From: Planococcus donghaensis
Lineage (GTDB): Bacteria; Bacillota; Bacilli; Bacillales_A; Planococcaceae
NCBI RefSeq assembly: GCF_001687665.2
Contig: NZ_CP016543.2
Coordinates: 3,038,001-3,102,000 of the forward strand
Reading direction: 5' to 3'
DNA length: 64,000 bases
In this document: piece by piece, positions 45,931 through 54,322 of the stretch
How positions within the stretch are numbered: the first letter of the stretch is position 1
Layout: every line of letters starts with the position of its first letter
The notes under the pieces: generated by a model
Told to the model about the DNA's origin: nothing
Database searches by the model: none
Seen by the model: only the letters and a program-made list of their open reading frames with translations
Made by a program: the position numbers and the translations under genes

Positions 45931-48360
45931 TTAATTTAATCCAGTAAATATCGATTTTTTCCCAAAATATGCATGAAGTCGATACTCTGCTATTTCCTGA
46001 GTCCACCTATACAAACTCTCATTTTCTTCCTGAGAAGGCTGCAAATTGAATTTGAACATATTGTTTTCGAAAGTAACTAACCCTTCTTTTGCGCTACCGC
46101 TCCATTTTGTCATCGGCATCTCTGAAATTAAATCAGTCATGTTCTTTTCATCATACTCACGCAATCTTTTCCCCTTAGCATCACTAAAGTCTACTTTCAT
46201 ACGGTAATCTTTTTCCGTTAAATAGTTATGGAAAAATGGAGCCGCTTCTTGTGGAGTTATCGGCTCGAGCCACGTCTCTACCCCTTTTGAAAGCATATAA
46301 CTCAAAATAACCAGTTTGTAACTTTTGGTCATCAAGGTTTTCTCAACATCTAAAAGCCAGTTCTTGTATTTCAACCACACCTTTTGTTCTGGATCTGTTA
46401 GTTCACTTGCGTAAGCGAGCATACCAACATAACTCCCAAACTCTTGCTTTACCGCCTTAGATTCAAGATTAGCATGAAGATGGAACTCCAAATAACTTGG
46501 ACGTCTTCCCATTTCTTTCTTCAACTCTTGATATTCCATAACTAACAATTCTTTACGCGGGGATCTTTTTCTACGCATTTCTGTTAATAAATCGATGACT
46601 TGCAAATCTAAATTAAATTCGCATTGAACAGGAATAAGCGGTTCGACATTCTTATTTCCTACTTTTGTTTCTTCTTTATTAAATACAGCTAATTTCAAAT
46701 CAGCATTTCGGTAATTGCCAATAAAATCAATAATGACACAATGTGTTTTGCCATCCGCAATACGTAAACCACGTCCAATTTGTTGCGTATAAACTGCAAG
46801 TGATTCTGTCGGTCGAATAAATACGAGCGTATCCACTTTCGGAATGTCGACTCCTTCATTGAATAGATCTACCGTGAAAATCAATTCAATATCGCCAGCA
46901 TCTAATTTGGTACGTGCCGTTTTCCGTTCTTGTGGATGAGATTCACCATAAAGCGCAATAGAGCGCACACCTTTACTCTGGAAAAAGTTATTCATATAAA
47001 GAGCTTGTTTTACTGAAGAACAAAAAACAATGGTTCTCGTTTGTTTGTAACGGTTCCACTCATCAAAAATCTTTTCCGCAAAACTCTCACGTAACTGTAA
47101 CTGCATTAACTCTTGCTCGTCATACCGGTTACCTCGCCATGGTATAGCTGAGTAATCAGTATCATCATGGACACCGTAGTAATGGAACGGCGCTAGCCAA
47201 TTTCGCTCGATGGCATCAAGAAAATGAATCGAAATTGCTACGTTCCCATCGCATAAAGCATAGACATCTTTATTATCCATACGATCTGGTGTGGCAGTAA
47301 TCCCTAGCAGAAATTCCGGTTTAAAATGATTTAACAATCGCTCGTAAGTTGGAGCTGCTGCATGATGAAATTCATCCACAACAATTAAATCAAAAGCTTC
47401 TTTATCAAAGCGATCTAAATGATATTGGCTGCTCAATGTATAGATAGAAGCAAAAATAAAAGCAGCATCCGTCTTTTTTTCCGAAGCATTGTAAAAAGCA
47501 CTCGTTCTATCCGGATGTACATGCTTAAATGATTGCTTGGCTTGCGTCAAAATTTCCTCGCGGTGAGCGATAAACAACACTCGCTCGAATTTCTCCGCAA
47601 AAAAAGCAGCTAAGTACGTTTTTCCTAAACCTGTTGCTAAAACTACCATTGCCCGACTGTACTCTTCTTCGAGTACATTGTCTAAAGCTTCTAGCGCTTC
47701 TTTTTGCGCCGGTCTTGGAGAGATTGACGTATTGTAAATTTCTTGAGTTTCAGCTACTTCTGGTTGTTGCGGCTGAGCCGGTCCTAATGTAATTTCAACT
47801 TCTTCCGCCTCTGACCATACCGGACTGATAGGTCTTTGTATATTTGCTTCTTTATGTAATGACCGATATTCTGCTAATGTCTCTGTATTTAGAGCCACTG
47901 TTTGATCGGCATAAAAATATTTTAAGAACTGAGTAGTCGCTTCTTCAAAAACTTCTGCATCTACTGCAGTTGGTGCGATTAAGTTCCACTCAACTCCATT
48001 AGTTAAAGCAGACGCTGATAAATTAGAAGAGCCCACGATTAACTGAGAGGCTTCAGTCCCACGAAATAAATAAGATTTCGGATGAAATGAAGTTCCCCCG
48101 CTCCGCCAAACTCGAATTTCTGCAGAAGGTAACTCTTCTAGTAGTAATTGCAAAGCGTCTGGTTGCGTAACAAAAAGGTAGTCGCCTACTAATAACTTTA
48201 TCGACACACCTCTATCCGTCGCTTCTTTTAAGAATGGAATGATTTTCTTCACACCAGATTTCATCGCAAAAGCTGTAATCCATTGAATCTCAACGGCTTC
48301 TTTTGATAACCTTGCTAAATGTGAAACGAGCTGAGAAGTAACCAGTTCTAGCTTAGTCAT
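45931..48360 (-). CDS. PLD-nuclease/SF2 helicase, restriction-like
   Basis: 809-residue fusion. The N-terminal phospholipase-D-type nuclease domain (about 1-170) has H93-x-K95 in SFHPKSYLF and GSSNLSAS (110-117). A superfamily 2 helicase follows: Walker A ATGLGKT (242-248), DEFH box (329-332), motif VI QQIGRGLR, then a C-terminal region of about 200 residues. The layout resembles type IV restriction enzymes such as SauUSI and other phage-defence PLD-helicases. It overlaps the MazG-like gene by 8 nt, so they are translated together. Target (modified or foreign DNA) is unknown. The acidic residue after the HxK motif is not obvious. Confidence 0.87.
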   Translation of the reverse strand: MTKLELVTSQLVSHLARLSKEAVEIQWITAFAMKSGVKKIIPFLKEATDRGVSIKLLVGDYLFVTQPDALQLLLEELPSAEIRVWRSGGTSFHPKSYLFRGTEASQLIVGSSNLSASALTNGVEWNLIAPTAVDAEVFEEATTQFLKYFYADQTVALNTETLAEYRSLHKEANIQRPISPVWSEAEEVEITLGPAQPQQPEVAETQEIYNTSISPRPAQKEALEALDNVLEEEYSRAMVVLATGLGKTYLAAFFAEKFERVLFIAHREEILTQAKQSFKHVHPDRTSAFYNASEKKTDAAFIFASIYTLSSQYHLDRFDKEAFDLIVVDEFHHAAAPTYERLLNHFKPEFLLGITATPDRMDNKDVYALCDGNVAISIHFLDAIERNWLAPFHYYGVHDDTDYSAIPWRGNRYDEQELMQLQLRESFAEKIFDEWNRYKQTRTIVFCSSVKQALYMNNFFQSKGVRSIALYGESHPQERKTARTKLDAGDIELIFTVDLFNEGVDIPKVDTLVFIRPTESLAVYTQQIGRGLRIADGKTHCVIIDFIGNYRNADLKLAVFNKEETKVGNKNVEPLIPVQCEFNLDLQVIDLLTEMRRKRSPRKELLVMEYQELKKEMGRRPSYLEFHLHANLESKAVKQEFGSYVGMLAYASELTDPEQKVWLKYKNWLLDVEKTLMTKSYKLVILSYMLSKGVETWLEPITPQEAAPFFHNYLTEKDYRMKVDFSDAKGKRLREYDEKNMTDLISEMPMTKWSGSAKEGLVTFENNMFKFNLQPSQEENESLYRWTQEIAEYRLHAYFGKKSIFTGLN

Positions 48361-48679
48361 CTTCTACCTCGATTAAAAAGATCCGCTTCTCAAAACCACC
48401 ACGTTTCTCCGCTTTTGTTTTACGAATATTTTCGAGTTCTTCAACTGAAGATCCGTGAATTTTTGTAGCTGCATGTAGAAGTTCAAGTATGTCTGCCAAT
48501 TCTTCCACTGCTTCCTCGTTATTGTTTGCTGCATTATACTCATCAAGTTCTTCGCTTAGTTTCTTTTTCAACTCCACTCTATACTCGTCTTCTGATAAAA
48601 TTCGAGTTAAAAATTCTTTCCCTGTTTTTGCGATTACTTCAGGTATCGCATCGCGTACTAGTTTGTTGTAAGTTGGCAT
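48353..48679 (-). CDS. MazG/HisE-like nucleotide pyrophosphohydrolase
   Basis: 108-residue all-alpha NTP-pyrophosphatase-like protein. It begins YNKLVRDAIPEVI, and the metal site is EELDEY with EELADILELL (ExxE...ExxD). Such proteins hydrolyse nucleoside triphosphates or alarmones. The 8-nt overlap with the PLD-helicase gene points to a two-gene module. AAAGGAG precedes the ATG. A role in nucleotide depletion or signalling during phage attack is inference. Confidence 0.87.
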   Translation of the reverse strand: MPTYNKLVRDAIPEVIAKTGKEFLTRILSEDEYRVELKKKLSEELDEYNAANNNEEAVEELADILELLHAATKIHGSSVEELENIRKTKAEKRGGFEKRIFLIEVEDD

Positions 48680-48849
48680 GGGTAGGCTCCTTTAAATTAT
48701 ATTTTTAGAAATCATCACTTTAGTACTTTTTACGGTATAAGGATGACATAGTCTCTTGCATACCGAGAAATGCGTATAGAGACATATAGTAATTTTTTGT
48801 ATCAAATTTTTCAATATATTTCATAGCGTTGGATAGTAGAAACTCAAAG

Positions 48850-48897
48850 TAGAACTAGAGAGATTAAAGAAAATCCTCTCTAGTTCTATATTTTTTT
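48850..48897. terminator. Hairpin terminator between the CoiA-like and MazG units
   Basis: TAGAACTAGAGAG (48850-48862) pairs with CTCTCTAGTTCTA (48876-48888). The strong T run lies on the plus-strand side; on the minus strand it can still act as a weaker terminator. The rest of 48680-48956 shows no gene. Confidence 0.65.
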
Positions 48898-48956
48898 ATC
48901 TGAATTTTCATGGTCTTTATATCGAATGCCATCACTTTAATCAAAGAATTTGCTAG

Positions 48957-49160
48957 TTAATAAAAATCTAATTCGGAACTGTAAACTTCCTCTTTGCAAT
49001 TTATACAATACCCTTTACCGTTGGTTAATGGTACTGGACACCCACATTCACAACGTCCAAGTACTTTCTAAGTTTGATCTATAGGGACAAACCTATGTCC
49101 ACAGTACTTAGATTTTTTCATGTAGCTATTATTTTCTTTATTACATTTAGAGCATTTCAA
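48957..49160 (-). pseudogene. Double zinc-ribbon gene interrupted by an in-frame amber codon
   Basis: Below usual ORF length limits. From a TTG at 49160, with AGAGGT 8 nt upstream, the frame encodes 30 residues with CSKC and YCGH, then a TAG at 49068-49070. The same frame continues 36 more codons with CECGC and YCINC before TAA at 48957. The two cysteine pairs on each side of the stop look like two zinc ribbons of one protein. It follows the CoiA-like gene by 33 bp. Either a recent nonsense mutation or a 30-residue product. Confidence 0.6.
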
Positions 49161-49193
49161 TTTCTGGTACCTCTATTCTGCATACTTCACTTT

Positions 49194-50741
49194 TCAGCTA
49201 TTTATAATAAAGTTATTTTTCACTTTCAAATCCTTTTTGAGCAACTTTTGATAGATACTAAGAAAGTCCCTAATAGGCACTTTCAAAATCTCGTCTCTGT
49301 TTTCCGTAAATTCTACTTGAGCATTTTTCAAAATACCCATCATCATCTGGATAGATATATTCCAGTTTTCGAGGTAGTAGTTCTCTTCTAACCATCTTAA
49401 AATAATCGATCTCCACACTTGGTTCGAAGATAATATATAACTAGCACCCTCTACTCGCATCGTTTTCATTCGCTCCAAAAACTCGTTGTATTTTTTTTCA
49501 GAGACATGAAAGGTTAAATTCTGTACTTTGCCTCTATTTAACTCATAAAAGAGTTGGCGAAAATGTTCATCCAATTCTTTTTCCTGTCGGGTCATAGCAG
49601 TAGATGCAGAAGCTTTCTGAGAAGAAGAGAGAGAGTTATCAGGCTGAGAACTAACTACTTCATATGTTTCTACTTTTTCAATTACTGCTGGATCAACTGC
49701 ATCTTCATTCTCTTGTTCCCGATTTTCTTGAAGAATTTTTGCTTGTTCCTCTTGCTCGTTAAGCACTCGTTGTTCTATTTCCTCTTTTCTCATCTTAGCT
49801 TGCAAGAACGTATCTTTAAAATTCTTTCGAAAAGAAAGTTCTTGTTCTGGGTCTCTTAGCATAAATGCTTCATTTTCAATATGTAATGCTTGGCTAAATG
49901 ATACTCTAGAAGTTTCGCCAATCAAAAAGCCTCGATAAATACTCTCTTTTAAATCATCAATAAAGCGAAAGACACGTATATAGTTTTTATCTTCTATTAG
50001 AGAAATGTAATAGATACTTTTCATTTCAGTCACACGATTTGCTTTTATTCCTGAAGTTGTATATCCCAAAACCTCAAATAGCTCTTCTCGATTTGTATAG
50101 GTGGCTATTTCTTTCTTCCATGTATAATCTTCTTTACTAGTATGTGAACTCAACCATTCAATTTCCCACATCAAAATACTGCTCTTCATCGTTTCAGCCG
50201 TAAAGTTCGCTTTATCGATTAACCAAAGTGGAACTAGTCCATTTTCAATGAAGTACTGATGTCTTGCTTTAAAATTCCGACTGTGTTCAATGCTTTCATG
50301 TTCTGTCATATCTGTTAATACTGTAATGGCCCATTCTTTGCTGCCTATTTGAACATATAAATCTGGATAGTGTTTCGTAAATCGTGGAACTCGATAACCC
50401 TCCACAATTTCAACTAAATCTCTTCCGGCTGCAGCTGTGTCTAATTCGTCTTTTATCATACTGACTAGCACTGGATGTCTTAAGGATTCTCGTTGAATTT
50501 GCTTTTTGTATTGTCGATAGGCAACCTCTACCTGCTTAGATTCTAAGCAAGCCAAGTTTGAAGGATGGGCGAAATAGGTTCCTCTGTCTTCCCCAGATTT
50601 AACTCGTAGCGGTACCTGACAATAAGGACACGTATATAAGTTCTTTTTGGCTAGTTGTTTTAACTGATCGATGGAATACATCTCTTTTAATACATCAATA
50701 AACTCTTCTGTTTTATCCCCTTTGTTTATAGCAAAATTCAT
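49194..50741 (-). CDS. CoiA-like nuclease protein
   Basis: 515-residue protein. The N-terminus matches CoiA-family proteins: a zinc finger (C38, C41, H59, C65 in CPYC...YFAHPSNLAC), a helical region, then a restriction-endonuclease-like core with YPDLYV (about 125) and WAITVLTD. A Glu/Gln/Ser-rich linker (about 325-390) leads to a C-terminal helical domain of about 120 residues. CoiA is known from competence, but this copy sits in a defence island with no competence genes. GAAAGGAG precedes the ATG. Confidence 0.75.
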   Translation of the reverse strand: MNFAINKGDKTEEFIDVLKEMYSIDQLKQLAKKNLYTCPYCQVPLRVKSGEDRGTYFAHPSNLACLESKQVEVAYRQYKKQIQRESLRHPVLVSMIKDELDTAAAGRDLVEIVEGYRVPRFTKHYPDLYVQIGSKEWAITVLTDMTEHESIEHSRNFKARHQYFIENGLVPLWLIDKANFTAETMKSSILMWEIEWLSSHTSKEDYTWKKEIATYTNREELFEVLGYTTSGIKANRVTEMKSIYYISLIEDKNYIRVFRFIDDLKESIYRGFLIGETSRVSFSQALHIENEAFMLRDPEQELSFRKNFKDTFLQAKMRKEEIEQRVLNEQEEQAKILQENREQENEDAVDPAVIEKVETYEVVSSQPDNSLSSSQKASASTAMTRQEKELDEHFRQLFYELNRGKVQNLTFHVSEKKYNEFLERMKTMRVEGASYILSSNQVWRSIILRWLEENYYLENWNISIQMMMGILKNAQVEFTENRDEILKVPIRDFLSIYQKLLKKDLKVKNNFIINS

Positions 50742-50844
50742 CTTTTCTCCTTTCTCTGCTTATACTTATAGTAAATTCTAAGTTGACCTCCACTTATTAT
50801 ACCTTATATTACCAATAATGTAGTTCACATTATTTATTATTCCA

Positions 50845-50872
50845 CAAAAAAACAAGCGCTATATAGCGCTTG
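50845..50872 (-). terminator. Terminator of the Z1 operon
   Basis: CAAGCGCT-ATAT-AGCGCTTG (50853-50872) is a perfect stem, followed on the minus strand by seven T's. Between it and the Z1 stop are two more small hairpins (50921-50937 and 50969-50988). Confidence 0.9.
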
Positions 50873-50994
50873 CCAGTATTCTGTCGTTTTAGAGAGATAG
50901 ATATTTATTGAGGAATTGAGAAACCTTATGAAGGTTTGACAGTTTCTCGGCAACATTATCAACTGCTATCAAAAACCATTGTTTTTGAGATAAA

Positions 50995-53187
50995 TTATTT
51001 TATAGTTTTCTTTGCAAACACTGTAGGGATTGTATCACTAGGTGCCACTATAATTGGCCACCAAAAAGGAGCATCATTCCAACCATTAATTTTTAATCCA
51101 TTCTGTTTCAATAAAATTAAGGCTGGGATATCATTTGCTAATGACCGTGCTAATCTCAACTCACCTTTTTCACCTTTAGGTGTATCGGGAGAGTTTTCAA
51201 AACGATTTTCTCGATCTATGCGTTTAATATTTCTCCCTTCCTTAATAACTAACCATACGTATCCTTGGTTAGGAGAATCGGTTTCAAATGATAAATAATC
51301 TAATACCGATAGATACTCTTCTAAGTCCCACTCATAACCCTCTTCCATTTTCAAAGTTTCAAATATCAAAGTAATAATTTGCTTTGCAACATCTACCGAT
51401 ACTTTAATTGTGTCTTCATCTTGCTGAGAATCTTTTTGATTTTGAATTATTTTATCAATTTGCATTATATTTTTCTGTATTTTTGTTTTTGAATTTGTTT
51501 GAAATCCTACTGGTAAAAATCGTTTATGTGGTTTTATCATTGTAATATTCGAAAGCAAGATTTTATTTGGACTGCAGGGTATAATTTTATTCACATTATC
51601 TCTTTGAATAAATACGACTCCTTGTCCATGTCCTCCTACTTCGACAGCTCTTCGAAGTTCACTATCAAATTCATGTATCTTTTTCATAACATCATAGAGT
51701 CTTTTTGTTGTATAAAATCTAGTAACTGACAAATCTTCTATCGATCTAGCGCCATACATCCTCGAGTGTTGTAAAACTGTGTCTTGTTGAAATGACTTTG
51801 GGTTACGTCCATAATAAAATCCGATTAGATTTCTGATTGTCACTCCGCGGTCTAATATTTGACCTCCTATAAAAATGTTCATCGGGGTTCTCAATCTCAA
51901 TTGTCCCGTTTCATCTAATAATTGGTTGACATCCTTTTCAGAATTCACAATTGAACTTAATAAAAATTCATTAACGAGAGAATCTCGGACAGCATTTATT
52001 ATTTCTTCAAAAGAAGGGCAAGGTAAATTTAATAGACTGACAGATTTCATCAAATCGTTATATGACTCTTTTACAAGAAGGTTAAAAACTTCATCTTGTA
52101 CTTCAGCAACTCTGCGTAAATTAAGTTCAATCTCAGTTATAATTTGTTCTTGCCACTCATGAGAAGATTTGCCTCTCTCCGTATGAATGATGAATGCATA
52201 TTTTTGAATTTTTTGACCTAGTTTTTCTTGCTGCCATCTCCTGATACAACTTCCTACAAGAAAATTAACTATAGAAGAACGAATATCTTTTACTGCCGAA
52301 CTGGATAACAATTTGTCCATCTTAATTCGCCTTAAATCTGGACTCTTTAAAATAACTAATTCCTTTTCTGCTACTTCGTGGTATAAATATGATGCTAAAT
52401 GACCTTCTTCCTCTGATTTTTCGAAGTACAATTCTCCACCAACATATTGGTCGTGTATAGGAACGAGCTCAGTAAAAGAGGGTCTTATAGGTTGAAATAT
52501 TTTATGTTCATGAACTCGCATGTCTTCAGGTTGAAGATACAAGGAATATGGTGTAGCTGTTACTTGTAAAAACGATGCTTTGTTCAGCTTCTCTCTTAAT
52601 TGATCTATTTTTCCTGAGATAACTTTCATCTCAGTAATATCAGATTCTTTTTTACGTTCAAAAGCCACACTAGCAAAATCAGCTTCATCATCAACAAAGA
52701 GTATCCTTTTATTTTCCAAATCTGGATACAGTTCAAATAAAGCCTTGTATAATCTGTCCATATTTTTAGTTTCTTTTTTGACAATGATGGCTAGCTTTTG
52801 AGAAAGTTCAAATCTTCTTAAATTTGTGGGTAAAGACATAATATCGAAGACCTGCATTTTATCATTTAAAACTTGTTCTGCGAATTCATTACTTAATCTT
52901 TCATAAGTTTGTTTCGCTAAAGCATTTGAGTTTTTTGTTAATACAATCACAACATCAACAGAGTTGTCGTACGATAAGCCCATAATTCCTATGAATGTTC
53001 TAGTTTTACCTGATTGTATTTTCCCTAATAAAATCCCAGGTGTATTAGAGGTTGTTGATTCCGATTTTAATTTCTCTACAGTGTTTTCAATACATGTTTT
53101 GGTATCTTTATCGTATTTATTTTTTTCCGATAAATAATTATAGAACAGTCCATTTTTATTAATTTGAACTTGCATCTCACTTATCAT
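50995..53187 (-). CDS. Z1-domain P-loop ATPase/endonuclease-like protein
   Basis: 730-residue protein. Walker A GKIQSGKT (55-62), Walker B LFVDDEADF (about 170), SF2-like VTATPYS, and the Z1 C-terminal motif: GGQILDRGVTIRNLIGFYYGR then QDTVLQHSRMYGAR. Z1 proteins are large helicase-related ATPases found in defence clusters, often with GHKL ATPases and AIPR-type proteins, none of which is seen here. The ATG has AAGGGGG upstream, 21 bp after the 260-residue gene. The pair forms its own operon, ended by a strong terminator. Confidence 0.85.
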   Translation of the reverse strand: MISEMQVQINKNGLFYNYLSEKNKYDKDTKTCIENTVEKLKSESTTSNTPGILLGKIQSGKTRTFIGIMGLSYDNSVDVVIVLTKNSNALAKQTYERLSNEFAEQVLNDKMQVFDIMSLPTNLRRFELSQKLAIIVKKETKNMDRLYKALFELYPDLENKRILFVDDEADFASVAFERKKESDITEMKVISGKIDQLREKLNKASFLQVTATPYSLYLQPEDMRVHEHKIFQPIRPSFTELVPIHDQYVGGELYFEKSEEEGHLASYLYHEVAEKELVILKSPDLRRIKMDKLLSSSAVKDIRSSIVNFLVGSCIRRWQQEKLGQKIQKYAFIIHTERGKSSHEWQEQIITEIELNLRRVAEVQDEVFNLLVKESYNDLMKSVSLLNLPCPSFEEIINAVRDSLVNEFLLSSIVNSEKDVNQLLDETGQLRLRTPMNIFIGGQILDRGVTIRNLIGFYYGRNPKSFQQDTVLQHSRMYGARSIEDLSVTRFYTTKRLYDVMKKIHEFDSELRRAVEVGGHGQGVVFIQRDNVNKIIPCSPNKILLSNITMIKPHKRFLPVGFQTNSKTKIQKNIMQIDKIIQNQKDSQQDEDTIKVSVDVAKQIITLIFETLKMEEGYEWDLEEYLSVLDYLSFETDSPNQGYVWLVIKEGRNIKRIDRENRFENSPDTPKGEKGELRLARSLANDIPALILLKQNGLKINGWNDAPFWWPIIVAPSDTIPTVFAKKTIK

Positions 53188-53208
53188 ATAAATCCCCCTT
53201 TTAATTTA

Positions 53209-53991
53209 CTATTTCTTCAAATTAGTATAGTCAGCTCTAAAGTAAACCTTAAAATCACTAGCCTTTAAATCATATTCTTTCAACATTTTTATAATCAGAT
53301 TACGAATTCCATTTGCATTTTGATTCGTATCAATATAAATCGAGTCATTAATTTTATACGGTTTTTTCAAATTAACCATATCTTTTGAAAAATATTGATT
53401 GATCTTACCATTCATATTAGGTTTCACTTCAAAAGACAAAAATTTCTCTTCGTTCAAGCTAACTAGGATTTCACTCAGTCTTATGAGCATATCACTCCAG
53501 CTATTTGTTTCGATTAATTCTAGTGTGTCAAACTTAAATCCAAACGGACGCTTATGTTTGAAGTCTTCATATAGAGTATGTTCCACATTATTATCAACTA
53601 CGTATTCCAAATAATTCGGTAATGCTCTGATTTTCTTCTCCTCATCTTCCATATCTCCAACTATTTCTTCAACTTCAAGTAAATCGATAATTTCAGCAAT
53701 CTTTTTTTCATATGAATGTCCTTGCATAGACAATTGGCTATAGGAATCTAAGTTTACAAACTGCCTCTCGTTCACTAAACTTTGTAGCTTGTAACCAATA
53801 GTATCTACAGTATCTGAAATAACTGACTGAAGTAACTCCAAACTTTCTATAATATCAATAGCTTTTTCTGGGAAATCTATGCGTATGAGTTCTATAGCAT
53901 TATTGAGCTGATAAAAATCAATATGCTCCACTTCTTTTTCATTAATCATTTTTTCTTCATTTATTTCTTTATTACTATAGTCCTTTGCCAT
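53209..53991 (-). CDS. Unrecognised 260-residue partner of the Z1 protein
   Basis: Acidic, mostly helical protein with no signal peptide or membrane segment. The middle (about 75-130) has a Glu/Asp-rich run, and the C-terminal 60 residues form a beta-rich unit (KPYKINDSIYIDTNQN then FKVYFRADYTNLKK). TTGGAGG precedes the ATG. It is 21 bp upstream of the Z1 gene in the same operon, so it is probably a subunit or target-recognition partner. I do not recognise its family. Confidence 0.8.
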   Translation of the reverse strand: MAKDYSNKEINEEKMINEKEVEHIDFYQLNNAIELIRIDFPEKAIDIIESLELLQSVISDTVDTIGYKLQSLVNERQFVNLDSYSQLSMQGHSYEKKIAEIIDLLEVEEIVGDMEDEEKKIRALPNYLEYVVDNNVEHTLYEDFKHKRPFGFKFDTLELIETNSWSDMLIRLSEILVSLNEEKFLSFEVKPNMNGKINQYFSKDMVNLKKPYKINDSIYIDTNQNANGIRNLIIKMLKEYDLKASDFKVYFRADYTNLKK

Positions 53992-54322
53992 GTATAATCC
54001 TCCAAATATTATGATTTAGTTAGGATATCAAATCGCTAAAATGAAACTAATTAACTAGTAATATTTTACCACAAAGGGGAGTTTTATAAATAAATAGATT
54101 TTCCAGGGAAAAAGAAAATAAAGTTGCATAAAATAATGTGAAAATAGACTAAGTAGAAAGAAACTAATGCATTCCTTTCAAGTTCTTAGTTTTTTATATA
54201 AGTAAAAGAGACAGGAAGAAAATTAAAATCTTCTTCTCTGTCACTTATAAATTATCGTTTAGACATGCACATTATAACCAATTATTAGATAAGACAAATT
54301 TACCAAGAACACCTATCACTAA
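53992..54322. other. Intergenic region between the Z1 and BREX operons
   Basis: About 330 bp, AT-rich. It holds the Z1 operon promoter (not resolved) and, at 54203-54247, the hairpin that ends the BREX operon. No gene is visible. Confidence 0.6.
54203..54247 (-). terminator. Terminator-like hairpin after the BREX operon
   Basis: GACAGGAAGAA (54210-54220) pairs with TTCTTCTCTGTC (54231-54242) with one bulge; T-rich sequence follows on the minus strand. About 80 bp after the BrxHII stop. Confidence 0.55.

Noticed and set aside
49074..49391. 105-residue plus-strand ORF opposite the CoiA-like 3' end
   Set aside because: No ribosome site and no motif; the minus strand here encodes the CoiA end and the zinc-ribbon remnant.
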